Below, one piece after another: positions 42,357 through 53,940 of a stretch of DNA of 64,000 nt. The notes beneath the pieces were generated by a model. The model was given only the letters and a program-made list of their open reading frames with translations. It did not search any database and was not told the DNA's origin. Both the position numbers and the translations under genes were made by a program. Numbering within the stretch: position 1 is the stretch's first letter; each line of letters begins with the position of its first letter. The DNA is from Eucommia ulmoides (Eukaryota; Streptophyta; Magnoliopsida; Garryales; Eucommiaceae): NCBI GenBank assembly GCA_016647705.1, contig CM028325.1, positions 25,709,474 through 25,773,473 of the forward strand, read 5' to 3'.

Positions 42357-43351
42357 TATACTATCAAAATATGTATGTTTCATTTAAAAATACTTTTAGA
42401 AAAACTCGACTTGTTCTCCAAAAAAATTTCAATTCAAAATCCTCAAGGATAAGAAGTAGTTTTATTAATTCAATTAAAAAATAATTAAATATATTGACCA
42501 AAGATGAAGGAAATAAATAATATATGATACATTTAAGTAAAATATTTAAATTCCTTAAAAACCTCTTTTAAAATCGTTAAAAACAATGAGATTTGACTAA
42601 AAAACAGAGTTTGTCAAAGTTTGACTGGTCGACTGAACCCTATGCCGCTTGATCAACCCCTTGAACAAAACCCTATGTCGATTGACTGACCCCTTCAACA
42701 TTCAAAATTGTGACCATTACAATGTTTGCGGTCCGTTGACCGACTTTCCCGTCGGTTGACCGATCCGTCCAAGAGGTTTTGCCTTTTTTCTTTGTTTTAA
42801 CTATTGAAATAGTAAGTCGACCAACCCTATTCGTCAGTTTGATCAAATTGTCCCGTTGGGTCATCCATTTTACTCCCTTAAGCTATGGTTTTCGTTAGTT
42901 GACCGACTCATTTCGTCTGTTAACCGATTTAACCCAAAAACACATCATTTTAAGTGTTAAAAACATTTTTTCAATCAGACTTTTTACCAAAAACGTATTT
43001 ATGATTTAGCATTTTATAAAAATCATTTTAGGACCTTAAATTTATCATTTCCTACTACAACACAAATAAGATTGTTTATCATGCGTGATCCTAATTTGGG
43101 TTGTATTAAGAATATAAAGGTAATGAATTGTTTTCACCTAATTGTCTTCAATACTCTGAAAATATTCATTACCTTCATCTTACACTCATCTTGAATTCTA
43201 TTGATTCTTTAATAATCACCTCATGAATTCTTCAACGATTATTTTTTTTCTCATTTCAACCTATGGAACTTAAATCTGAAACCACTCAATAAATACATTA
43301 ATTCTACAAAATATCAACGTTTAATTTTCCATCAAAACATTAGGTTTAACA
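41201..43351. mobile_element. Solo LTR (family C, copy 2)
   Basis: TGTTAGCCCAAAG ... GGTTTAACA, 2151 bp, flanked by CATAA at 41196-41200 and 43352-43356. It matches 27743-29903 in order, including the 3' end ATCAACGTTTAAT.KTCCATCAAA and the TTGACCGAC-rich part at 42620-42930. It contains an (AT) tract. No coding region. Confidence 0.85.
42295..42354. repeat. (AT)n microsatellite
   Basis: About 30 units inside the family C solo LTR, absent from copy 1. Confidence 0.95.
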
Positions 43352-43356
43352 CATAA

Positions 43357-45125
43357 AAACAACATGTAATTGAATAATAAAATTACATATATAAATTGTA
43401 GAAGAAACACAACCCTAAACCGATTGACGAACTTAACCGATCATGGAGGTGATGTTCTTCATTTTATCTTTGTTATTTTTAACAAACACACCATTGAAAT
43501 CTCCAAACAAAAATCCAGCCGAAAAAAAGAATGAGAAAGGAAAATTAAAAAAATGAAGAAAAGAGCTGAAGAACCCTACTGCCACCGCAAGAATGAATAT
43601 GAACCCTCCCGAAATAGAATGCCAAAACATATGCACTAATAGTCCATCTCATTTTTGCCGAAATCTTCCTCCTTAATTCACCTTCATCGGCCAATTAAAG
43701 TGGTCACTAAATGGCCACTTAAAATGGTCATCATTGGCCATTTCGATAACCGCCAGACGCAAGATAAATGCCCATAAATAAATAATCAATTATATAAGGA
43801 AAATGTCCAAAAACCTCATCTGCCGAAATCTTCTTTGCTTTTCTTTTTAGTCCTATTAAAGCCCATTCAATTCAATGGCCTATTAAGTACTTCCCACTAA
43901 AACCAAAAATAAAGTGCCTTTTACTATTTGAGTCAACCGGTTCCTTTGTTAAAATTTGCTCGTGTAATCGTTAAATGTCTTCTCAATGGCTCCTTTAATT
44001 GGTAACGGATCCCTTAACTAGGGAACCGTTACCCACTTCACAAGCCGATCGCAACCGTGATCCGGTGAGTTACATCGCAGGTTGGGTTGTGATTTGCTCC
44101 ATTTTGTCCCTTTTTAGCTAGTTTTTCTACTCTTTTTCGGCATTTCTTTGTTTCCAAGTTTGCTCCTGTAAAAATAATAATAATAAGTTATATTATTACT
44201 AATTAAAATTAATAAACGGACTAAAAAAATTATAAATTTAGGGTAGAAATTTGGTACAAAATTAAGAATGATTAGTCACCGATCTCGTTACGAGCTATAA
44301 CAGCGGCAACAATGATTTCACTGCCGTAACGGTCGTAATGCATGGTTAACAACCGTTACAATAGTGTAACGGTTGTGAAATTTTATTTGTCTATATAATG
44401 TACAAATTTTTATTTTTTCAACATATCTCCTCATTTTTCTATAGTTGTCTTCCATTTTCTTCTCTATTCACTCCATTATATAAACATTAAAATTTAAAAA
44501 TAGATCTAGATTTGTTACCTCTCAAACACATTTTTAACTTGATTTTAATTCATATAATTTTTTGGTTTTTTTCTCTTCTTGTAAAGTTTATAGACCATCC
44601 CATTCATAATATATTTTCTTCAAAAAATAAAATAAAACGAGTTATGGTTACTCTTTAACAATAATATTAATTTATAAATTATTATATAATGAACACTAAT
44701 TTTGAATAAATTTCTAAGATCATCGTACTTACACTACTCATTATTTATTTAAATTAAAACACTTGAATTTATTAAATTTTTGGGCGTTGTGAATTCAAAA
44801 TAAAATTTCACAATGGCAGTATCCGTTTATTACACCCGTTTCACCCCTATTTCCACGTCGTCGTATCCGGTACCATTACGACGGTCATTACCGTGATTTA
44901 AAATCATGATTGAAAATCTAAGATATCCAATTTTATTTTCAATTAACTATATATTGTGAAAATAATAGATAGTAAATTTATAGGGCGATTCTACATTTTA
45001 GGATTACCATAGATCTATTAATAAATCAAAACAATTTTTTTTTTAAATAGTTTTTTCATTAACATTTTGGATTAATTTGAGGGGAATGGATCGTTAAGAT
45101 GAATTGATGAAATATTTAGGGTAAA
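43357..45125. other. Intergenic/old repeat DNA, no gene seen
   Basis: The first part is probably the outer LTR of gypsy 3. From about 44270 to 44900 CGTAACG-type words appear in inverted positions at both ends, with a perfect hairpin at 44349-44376, suggesting a decayed Mutator-like MITE. No coding region is supported. Confidence 0.4.
44349..44376. repeat. Perfect 12-bp hairpin ACAACCGTTACA-ATAG-TGTAACGGTTGT
   Basis: Two 12-base arms, exact reverse complements, with a four-base loop. It lies in CGTAACGGT-rich sequence. Confidence 0.95.
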
Positions 45126-45129
45126 CTAA

Positions 45130-45494
45130 TATGGAAATATTAAAAATAGAAGCATACCTTTCAGATTTGGAAGACCTGTTTGCACCCCGTTTTTCGTTTC
45201 ATCTCTCGTCGATCAGGAAAAAAAAACCTACTAGAGTGTTTTCCGATAATATCCACTACTCACTAACCAAGACCACTCAAATTTTCTATAATTTAACGGG
45301 ATTAGAAACCTTAGAGGTTTCAATGCCTATTGATAGAAAGAATCTCAAATGGTGTGTTTTTTTCCATTAGATATCTATCAAATAAACGTGATCTTTGAGA
45401 TCAAGAGTCACACTCATTCACATAGTAGCTTCATGAAACTAAGGGCCCATGTAGACGCTCAACAGATCTACCCGACCCTCTCCATAATCCAACA
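45130..45494 (-). mobile_element. 3' LTR (recognisable part) of the copia element
   Basis: Minus strand begins TGTTGGATTATGGAGAGGGT at 45494. It matches 51420-51783, for example TTAGAAACCTTAGA.GT.TCAATG and GTCCATGTAGACGCT. The inner end near 45130 is uncertain. Confidence 0.75.
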
Positions 45495-45506
45495 TCTCCC
45501 ACTCAA
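45495..45506 (-). other. Polypurine tract of the copia element
   Basis: Minus strand TTGAGTGGGAGA immediately before the LTR start TGTTGG, the normal copia form. Confidence 0.75.
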
Positions 45507-46051
45507 CCACAATGGACACCAAATGCTCTTCTCTCTTTAAACTCATACATTAATACTCTCTTTATATAGGTTAATGGTGCATGGGACTGATGAATGTCTT
45601 CAAACAATGTGGTAGCACCATATTATGTTTTTATCTAACTAACATGGCAATATCCCATTACAAAATAAAATACTTATTAATGTCGTAAACCAATTTAGTC
45701 ACATTGAATTAAGCATTTCTAATCCCTCTAGAGTCTAAAATCAGAAAATGCTTAATACCTTTTGTAGTAGCATGCTTATTTCATTTTTTTCTAAATGATA
45801 TATATAATATATTCATTTTAAAAATAGATTTATATGTGGTGGTCACCATTAAGTATTGTACACTATAATTTTAATAAGTTGTGTTACTAAATTGTCTTAC
45901 TTTGATCCTCATGTTACTCAATTTCTGTTTGATTTCTTTCCTAGACATGTCCTTTTAGACCGTATCATTCATGGCCATAGTATAATAAGCTAAAGTATCA
46001 ACATTAAATTTCTCAATCCTCACCAAATGATAACAAGCTAAAATAGCACCG

Positions 46052-46053
<2 letters not shown>

Positions 46054-46131
<78 letters not shown>
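46054..46131. repeat. (AT)n microsatellite
   Basis: About 39 units in the 3' part of the copia element. Confidence 0.95.
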
Positions 46132-46133
<2 letters not shown>

Positions 46134-46699
46134 GTTCACACAGTAAGAAAGCAAGGATCCATTTCTCAATCCTTAGGTGGTCATCTTAAAGCAACATGTA
46201 TTATGATTTACAAAATACGGTCACAAAAAAATTGGGATGTCATTTTAAATTACCGTATGAATCTAAGTCTAATCACTACACAATCAATTAACTTGAGAAA
46301 TTCAAGTTGGTATCTCATCAAGTATTCACTTGAAATCTCATATTTGGCTATTCTCTTAGGCCATTTGAACTGTGAAAAACTTTCATGTTTGATTTTTAAT
46401 AAACCTCATCTTGTCTCATGCAAGGAGACACTATAAAAAAAATAAAAAATAAAAAATAAAAAAATCTCTAATTCATTCTTCAAAATTCTGAAGTCTTATC
46501 TCGTACGCTATCTCAATGTTGAGGCTAGTTGTTGTGTGCGTAGCCAATCATGTTGTCTAGTGAGACTCTATCTTTGATATAGTAATATCGAGTTAGAATA
46601 TGCTTTATCTTTCCATAATATTTAAGATCCTTGACATATTCTAGGGCAGTCATACTATCCCAATATATGGTAACAAGATTTGCGGAATGTAGTACTATC

Positions 46700-47119
46700 T
46701 CAAGACTTTGTAAACATCTTTTTAACTAAACAACCTCTTGAATAACTGAAGCACAAGAAACATATTCTGCTTCCATAGTGGATGGTTCTATGAAGGATTG
46801 ATTTTTTGCTTGGCCACAAAATAGAACCGTTGATGAGTATAAAAGCATATCTTGATGTCGACTTACATTTGTCCAAGTTACCACCCCGATCTGCATCATT
46901 ATAGCCTTGTAAATGAATATTTCCACCACGATGGAAAATCTTGAAGTTTGCAGTTCCACGAAGATACAACAAGATCCTTTTAGCTTCTATCCAATGAACA
47001 ATTCTTGGATTGTTCTGGAAACGACTAACCAACTCCACAACATAACATATGTTTGGTCGTATACATATCATGGCATACATTAGGTATCCAATTACACTTG
47101 CATATGGTATACGAGACAT
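46700..47119 (-). pseudogene. RNase H / RT end of the copia element
   Basis: Reads MSRIPYASVIGYLMYAMICI, RPNICYVVELVSRFQNNP, HWIEAKRILLYLRGTANFKI and GYNDADRGGNLDKCKSTSRY, the standard join of RT to RNase H in plant copia elements. The TMEAEYVSCASVIQEVV segment, with the catalytic Glu, lies in a second frame (46726-46790), showing a frameshift near 46800. Confidence 0.85.
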
Positions 47120-47122
47120 CTC

Positions 47123-47660
47123 TTATTTTTCAACATTTGTTCTAGGACAAAGATGAAAACTCAAGGTATTACCCTTCTTAGTAGGAGTGTCTATAGGCTT
47201 AGCGTTATGCATTTGAAATCGTTCAAGTACTTTCTTGATATAAGTCTCTTGAGACAAAGGAAAAAGTTTCTCAGAATGATGTCTAATAATTTTAACACCA
47301 AATACATAATTTGATTCATCCATGTCCTTCATATTAAAAGTAAAAGATAACAACTCTTTAGTGGAGACAATCATCCATATATCATTTCATGCTAATAAAA
47401 TCTCATCAACATACAGAGTAATGATAGTAAAATCCTTCCCCGACTACTTATATAAGCTCAATGATCTTCCTCGATCATGAAAGGCCAAAAGTAATTATGG
47501 ATTGATGAAATTTGAGGTACCATTGTTTAGATGATTATTTTAGACCATAAATAGAACATTTTAACTTGCACTCTTTGCGTTGTCCCTTAGCCACAAAACC
47601 AATAGGTTTATCCGTGTGGATCTCCCCCATCAAGTTTTCCATTGAGAATATGATTCTTAA
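47123..47660 (-). pseudogene. Reverse transcriptase of the copia element, motif altered
   Basis: Reads ENLMGEIHTDKPIGFVAKGQ, KECKLKCSIYGLK (about 47530-47640), a stop, ITLYVDEILLA, another stop, then STKELLSFTFNMKDMDESNY, VFGVKIIRH and KKVLERFQMHNAKPIDTPTK. The catalytic YVDD has become YVDE, and the part between is missing or unreadable. It would have copied element RNA to DNA. Confidence 0.8.
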
Positions 47661-47997
47661 CATCCAATTAAAAAAGTTCTAAATTCAAATGGACAACAAT
47701 GGCTAGAATTAGGTGCATAGAGGAAAACCTAACAACAAGTAAGAAAGTTTCCTCATAATTTAAACCCTTTTTTTTAGTATGACCTTTGGCAACGAGACGA
47801 GCTTTGTACCTATAAATCGATCCATCTGCCTGACAATTAATATTTAAAACCCACTTATTTCAAATAGATTTTCATCCTAGTGTAAGATTAACTATTTCCC
47901 ATACTTGATTCTTCTACGTAGAATTAATCTCATTGTCCATTGTAGTTATCCATTCTTTAGCAACAAGCAATTATAAAGTCTCTTGATAAGAAAAAGG

Positions 47998-49189
47998 CTA
48001 GTCTACTTCTAATAAATAACACACAAAAAAAATCCTCATTAATTCCAAATAGACATCAAGGAATATTTTTAAGTTGAATTCTACGTAGCCGAAGAGTTTG
48101 AGATTATTATTTTGTGGTATACTCTTACTATTCTCTAAATCTTTCCCACTATCCTTGGCAATCATTGGCATGTTTGTACAAGGATGGAGATTAATTTTTC
48201 TACCCTTGCTGGATGATAGAGTAGAGTTATCATTTGACTCATTCAACTCATAAAGTTCTATATTACCTCTTAGTTTATCTCTACTTGGAAACTCATTTTT
48301 CATGAAGTCGACATTGCATGACTCAATATCGGTCAATACGTCATCAAAACGTTTATGTAACCTTACATATCCTTTGGAGTGATCTAGATATCCAATGAAT
48401 GTGCACTTTTGAGCTCGAGGACACAATTTTCCAATGGCATGTGATGTAACATGAACATAACCTAGAAATCCCCATGGCCACAAGTGTTCTAATTCTGGTT
48501 TAAAACCTGTCTATAACTCATATGGTATAGATGGTACTGACTTAGAGGGCACTCTATTAAGGATATAGGTTGTTATCAATAAAGCATCTCAACTGTCTAA
48601 TGATAACTTTATTATCACATAAGTCCATGAATTATTTTGACAAATGCTCATATCCTTAGTCAGTACGTAAAATCTTAAGGTTCTTACCTCTTTGATTCTT
48701 AACTAAATGAACAAATATTTGGAAGCAATACAAAGCTTCTAATTTGTTAGAAATGATATAAATATAACCAAAACACAAGTGATCATCAATGAATTTGGTA
48801 AAATAATTAACGACAAGTCGTGCCCTAACATTCATAGGTTCGCAAATGTCATAATGGATTAAATATAAATGAGATATAACCCTTCTAGTCTTACTAAAAA
48901 GCTTTCTTGTAGCCTTTCCAGCCAAGAAAGATTCACAGATGGGTAAGTTAACTCTAGAGAGTGGCCCTAAAAATCTTTCTCGAACAAATCTTGTCATTCT
49001 TTCTTTTCTAATATGACCAAGTCTTGCATACCATGTAATAGAATAATCAACATCTAGTACATGAAATCCATTTAAAATGTGTCCACTACCATAAAACATG
49101 AAGTCTATATAAAATTGATAAGATTTGATAGTGAAACTGAAAGAAAAAACTGGTCCAACCATGGCTACAACAAGCGTCAAGTTCATCAA
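47998..49189 (-). pseudogene. GAG-pre-integrase and integrase of the copia element
   Basis: Reads SITWYARLGHIRKERMTRFV, LPICESFLAGKATRKLFSKT (zinc-binding HHCC region, last Cys altered to Phe), LIHYDICEPMNVRARLVVNY with the first Asp, and NQRGKNLKILRTD (ends 48656) with the second Asp. A break follows, then the C-terminal part (48483-47998): LGYVHVTSHAIGKLCPRAQK, FIGYLDHSKGYVRLHKRFDD. The catalytic Glu region is not in frame. Stops between the parts. Confidence 0.82.
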
Positions 49190-49454
49190 ACTCTAGGAGT
49201 ATAGAGCACATCATAGAGAAGCACGGTTTGTCTAGAATGCATCTCTAATTGGTAGGTTCCCTATCACATCTTCGCTATTGCTATTTTCCATGTAAATACG
49301 TTGACTCCTAATTGAAATTCTGTTATACCTAGTGAACTCTCCTCGATCTTTTGTAATGTGTCATGTTGCTCAAGTTTCTACAATCTAATCATGAAATGAA
49401 TGAGCAACCAAGGTATAACTGCATACGCGTCATTGTGAAAGATAAAGTTGGTTT

Positions 49455-49562
49455 GTATCTTCTTTGGCTCAGTGCATTCACAAGTCATATGACCAAGTTT
49501 ATCACAATTGTAACACTTTAGTTCAGATTTATCTCTTTTTCCTCCACACTGCCTTTATGATA

Positions 49563-49593
<31 letters not shown>

Positions 49594-50339
49594 CAAATTC
49601 ACATTTTCCACCTTTTCATGCTTTCTCTTACCACTTTCACTTGGACCCAAATGCTTAGCGACGACAAGACTTAGTGACAAACATAGGAGTATTGTCATTT
49701 GCCACCAAACGTTCTGCCTCCAATTCCAAATGATACTGTAATTGGGTAACCATTTTGATAGTTTTAGTGTGCATCATTGTGAGCTTCATTTTCTTCCAAG
49801 AATTAAGCAAAGAGCGAAGCAATGCAAAGATCAGTTGCTCATTAAATAAGTTGTTACCAACTGCCTTTAGGTCACATATCATAGCCAACATTTTTCAAAG
49901 ATGTTCAACTATCTTTGTTCTGGGAGACATCTTATAAGTTTCAAACTTAAATATCAAGGCTCGCAACCTTGTTGCTGATGTACCGACAAATGCCAAATTC
50001 AAGGCATTTCATATCTTTAGTGCAGTGGTATATATAACCTCCATAATCACCAATTAAATCAATGTGAATATAACTTAACAAAGTGAATCTTGTACTACAA
50101 TCATTCTTGGACCAATTTTGATAGGTCCATCTCACGCCAGTGTTGGGCAGCATTACCTTCGGAGGTGATTTCATACTTAGTGTTTTCAGGACCTTTCGCT
50201 CATTTAAGAGATGTTGGATCTTACGATGCCAAATATCGTAACTATCTTTATCCAATTTGTCAACTTTAGCAACGTCCACCACTATATTCGTTAAAGTCAT
50301 TTTTCTAAATTTTGTGCACATTAAGACATTAGCACACAA
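49455..50339 (-). pseudogene. gag of the copia element
   Basis: Begins MCANVLMCTKFRKMTLTNIV with KLDKDSYDIWHRKIQHLLNE, the usual start of copia gag. A second frame (49891-49655) has AVGNNLFNEQLIFALLRSLL, as in the UBN2 region. The zinc knuckle CYNCDKLGHMTCEC (49474-49515) keeps all four ligands. A T26 run (about 49564-49589) interrupts it. Coat protein of the particle; now defective. Confidence 0.8.
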
Positions 50340-50729
50340 TAATTATTTTTCCACAATAATCGAACCTAAAAAATAACAAATAGCTCCATAGTATAAGATC
50401 GAAAAATTTCGCTATACTCATAATCATCTCTTATATTTATAAATCTAAATATCAATTTTAGATATATTATGTGCAAAAGAAAAGAAAAAAAAAAAAAGAA
50501 AAAAAGAGAAAAAGAGAAAAATATATCTCAATTCATTATTGTCCACAAATTTAACTTCATTATGTTGTAAATAAATATGATATTTATACCAAATTAAATA
50601 ATATGAAAATTTAACATATAATTTATGTTCAAAAGTAAATAAAATCAAATTCTACAGCATACTATACAATTAAGCATGTAATTTATACGCGATAATTAAT
50701 AAAAAGTGCAACAATGTAAGCGTATTGTT
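50340..50729 (-). other. 5' leader of the copia element, no further gene seen
   Basis: AT-rich, with an A/G-rich run at 50475-50520. No clear tRNA-Met primer complement (TGGTATCAGAGC) was found. Confidence 0.45.
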
Positions 50730-50985
50730 GCCTTGTCTTAGTGGTCGTTAGGTTTTGTTATGTGTCCAGAGGGTATGGGTTTCGTCTTTTTCACTATTTT
50801 AAGAAACAAAAGCACTAAAACAGGTAGGATTCAAACCCCCGTCTCCGTGGTTGTTAGGTTATGTTCTGTGTCCAAAGGGTCTTGGTTCGATTCCTTTTAG
50901 GCCCAAAAAGTCTTTTCGGCCATTTTAAGGAATTAAAAAAAAATTAAACAAACAGTCAGATTCAAACCCGTAACCCATCACACCT
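50730..50985 (+). repeat. Tandem pair of tRNA-like units (SINE-like)
   Basis: Unit 1 (from about 50730) has TTGTCTTAGTGGTCGTTAGG and GTATGGGTTTCGTC; unit 2 (from about 50850) has CTCCGTGGTTGTTAGG and TTGGTTCGATTCC, the latter an exact B-box form. Both units end in GATTCAAACCC-type sequence and are about 120 bp apart. A-box-like plus B-box-like spacing suggests a tRNA-derived repeat inserted in the copia leader. It cannot fold as a full tRNA. Confidence 0.5.
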
Positions 50986-51419
50986 TTTCAACAGCCACTA
51001 TAAGGAGTTGCCAACAAATCAGCACGACATTTCATTGGAAATGTGTGAATAAATTATAAGAACAGTTCATATCATTAAAAGAAAGAAACAACGTCGCTTG
51101 AGTCGTTTTCTTTATTGAATCAAAAGTAGAAATGTGCTAATGAACAGTCGCCGAAATTCTACATTTTTTTTCAATCTTTAAAAAATCATATAAAATCAAC
51201 TGCTACTCCAAATTTTACGAAATTTGTATCGTTAAACTCATAATGAGACATAAAATATTTATGTATAAATATTTTTCATAAATATGAAAATTTCAGAAAA
51301 ACTATTTTTCGGCCATTAATGAATAAACAATTTTCTTCCATGAAAAATTAATATTCATGCAATATAATTAAACAATTTGACCAAACGAGCCTATAAGCTT
51401 GTGATACTAATATAAAATA

Positions 51420-51783
51420 ATGCAAAAAATTAAAAACAAAAATGTTCCTTTTGCATTGGGAAGACCCATTGACAACCCGTTCTTCGTTTCTTCTCTCTTC
51501 GGCAAGAAAAATACTACTAGAGTTTTTTTTTATAATATTCACAAACTCACTAATCAAGGCCACTCAAATTTTATGTAATTTGTCAGAATTAGAAACCTTA
51601 GATGTATCAATGTCTATTTATAGAGTGAATTCTAAAGAGTATGTCATTTTTTATGGATGTCTACCGAATGGATGTGATCCTTGAGAACAAGAACTGTACT
51701 TATTCACATGGTAGTTATTCATAGAACTTAGGGTCCATGTAGACGCTACACTTATCGACCAGACCCAATCTATAATCCAACAT
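51420..51783 (-). mobile_element. 5' LTR (recognisable part) of the copia element
   Basis: Minus strand starts TGTTGGATTATAGATTGGGT at 51783, the same start as the other LTR. TATAAATAG on the minus strand near 51615-51623 is a likely TATA box. Inner boundary left of 51420 not resolved. Confidence 0.75.
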
Positions 51784-52000
51784 TTAGGAAGGAAAATTCT
51801 TATTTAAAAATTTCACACAAAGTGGTTGAGTTTCATTACATTTCGTACCCTTTAAGTTTCATATATATACTTTATTAAATAATTTTTTATTATTTACTAT
51901 TTTTTTACATTATAAAGTTAAAAATCGATATAGTACATTCACACATGATAAATTCAATATAAAACATTTAGGCACGAGCAATCCTTAGTTTTCCTATATG
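51784..52000. other. Short AT-rich spacer
   Basis: Between the copia LTR and the MITE; no feature seen. Confidence 0.5.
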
Positions 52001-52008
52001 ATGTACGC

Positions 52009-52670
52009 TAGGGGTGGTCATGGGACTAGAGGCTGCCTAACTCGCTCAGTGCATTAACTATATTCTAGGGGTTGCACTTGAATTTTAAGTAGAGCAAGGT
52101 TAGGCCCCCAATATTTAGGCCCGTTCATTTTTATGGTCGGGTTAGGGGATGGCCGTTTATGTTTAGGGTCAACCTAGTCTAGCCCGACTAGACTATTTCA
52201 CTTTTATTCCATTCCTCCTTAGTATCGAACTACAGTTACTCTGTGTCTGGTGCCTATGAAGGTTAACTAGTTGTTTGGATGTATATTTTTGTTAAACTAT
52301 AATTAATATGGAATTGTGAATGTATGTATTTTATTTTGGTATGAATAAATATATTTTATTTTAGCGTGGGATATGAATGAATGTTTTTTTTTTTTAATAA
52401 ACTATAATTAATATTGGTAAATACTATGGATTAACGTAATTTATAATTTTTTATTTGTTATTTTAGTGATTATTTTTTAAAATATATATAAAAAAAATTA
52501 TAGGTTCGGATTAGCCCTAGGTTCGGGCTTGGGTTTGAAACATTTTATAGAGAGCGGGTTTGGGTAAGGGAATAAGACGCGATGATAGGACCGGGTCTGG
52601 TCTTGGGCCTAATAAATTTTTATCAATTATTAGGTAGAGCCTTGCCTAACCCGGCCCATGACAACCCCTA
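52009..52670. mobile_element. hAT-type MITE, 662 bp
   Basis: Terminal inverted repeats TAGGGGTGGTCATGGG (left) and TAGGGGTTGTCATGGG (right, reversed). Eight-base flanks ATGTACGC (52001-52008) and ATGTATAC (52671-52678) agree at six positions, and the two differences are exactly a CG changed to TA. Eight-base duplications and TAGGGGTG ends fit hAT. No transposase inside, so non-autonomous. Confidence 0.85.
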
Positions 52671-52678
52671 ATGTATAC

Positions 52679-53331
52679 CTTGCCTTTTGATTGATTCAAA
52701 ATTTTAATCTATATTGGTAATTACAATTTTACCTCTGTCTCATTTAAAAAATTAATTGAATTGGAAGTAGACATCGTGCCAATAGCATCGGTCCTTTAAT
52801 AATAAATTTAAGGGTTAATTTCATGTTACATCCATCTTATTAGACCAAATTGTACTTTATACCCCTATATACTTTCGTTAGTACTTATACCCCTGTACTT
52901 AAGACTTAGGTGGAACGATTAAGTATTCTGTTAAATTTCATGGTCAATGGGAAAAAATCAATAGGAATCTATTAAATAATGTTAAATGGCATTTATACCC
53001 TTCAAATTAAGCAAATCACATTCAATTAATTTTAGAGGATAATTTAGGCACTAATTCAAAACGTTAAGGATTCAAACGAAATTTTCTAAACCTTAAAAAA
53101 CCCAAGTCCTCTATTGCAACCTTTCCTTTCTCCCTGCAACCGACCCTCTTTAGTGTTCTCCCTTCTTTCTTCATTGATGAACCAACCAACAGCCATCCCA
53201 CCGTGATATCGAATCAACCAATGACTACCACCATTACAACGGCGAACTAGAGCCACCACCACTCCGATGCTATCTCCTCTCTATCACATATGCATACATT
53301 CATAAATATGTGTGCGTGTGTGTGTTTATAT

Positions 53332-53366
<35 letters not shown>

Positions 53367-53560
53367 CTCTAGATAAATCTCAACCATTCTTTATCTCCAA
53401 AGATAAATAACGATCCATATTGACCAACAAAATTAACATAAATATAAAATATGAATTTATATTTGACCTTACATATCTTATACCTAATTGAAAATAGAGA
53501 ATTAAATTTGTACAATTAAGGATAGAGAATATGTTTTTATATATGTATAAATCTATATAT
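52679..53560. other. Intergenic DNA, no gene seen
   Basis: The part at 52800-53050 reads like a common plant repeat with phrases such as TTATACCCCTATATACTTTC. CCACCACT-type words follow at 53220-53280. Nothing coding. Confidence 0.5.
53330..53365. repeat. (TAGA)n microsatellite
   Basis: About nine units. Confidence 0.95.
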
Positions 53561-53619
53561 GGACTTTAAATTTGATGTGGGGAAAATTCGCTTATCAGAG
53601 GATAAAGGAGGACCAAGTG

Positions 53620-53940
53620 GGCCCATTTGGATTTCGCCGACCAGCACCCTACCAAGCTATCTTTGCTCGGCAATTACCAAAGGGAGCCCCATTTGGATGT
53701 CAAAGACCAGTGCTCAGACAAAATATCTCTACTCGACAATCACTGAAAGAAGACGCATTTGGATTTGGACGACTAGCGCCCTGACGAGCTATCTCTACTA
53801 GGCAATCACTAAAGGGAACGCTATTTGGATTTCAATGACCTGTGCCTTGCCAAGATATCTCTGCTAGGAAATCACCAAAGTGAAGCTCCATTTGGAATTG
53901 GATAACCAGCGCCCTGACATGCTACCCTAGTTGGCCATCG
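53620..53940 (+). repeat. Five 66-67-bp tandem units (22-codon minisatellite)
   Basis: Units begin at ATTTGGA at 53624, 53691, 53757, 53823 and 53890. The first units translate in frame as PFGFRRPAPYQAIFARQLPK and PFGCQRPVLRQNISTRQSLK. The open frame 53572-53784 stops in the third unit. A repeat, not a demonstrated gene. Confidence 0.85.

Larger units (their letters stand above)
45130..51783 (-). mobile_element. Degenerate Ty1/copia retrotransposon
   Basis: On the minus strand: LTR (to 51783), gag with zinc knuckle, GAG-pre-integrase and integrase, RT, RNase H, PPT and second LTR. Integrase before RT is the copia order. LTR parts 51420-51783 and 45130-45494 match each other. All genes have stops and frame changes. 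An (AT) tract (46054-46131) has expanded in its 3' part. The tRNA primer site was not found. Confidence 0.85.

Noticed and set aside
50730..50985. A functional tRNA gene
   Set aside because: B-box is good but acceptor and anticodon stems do not form.
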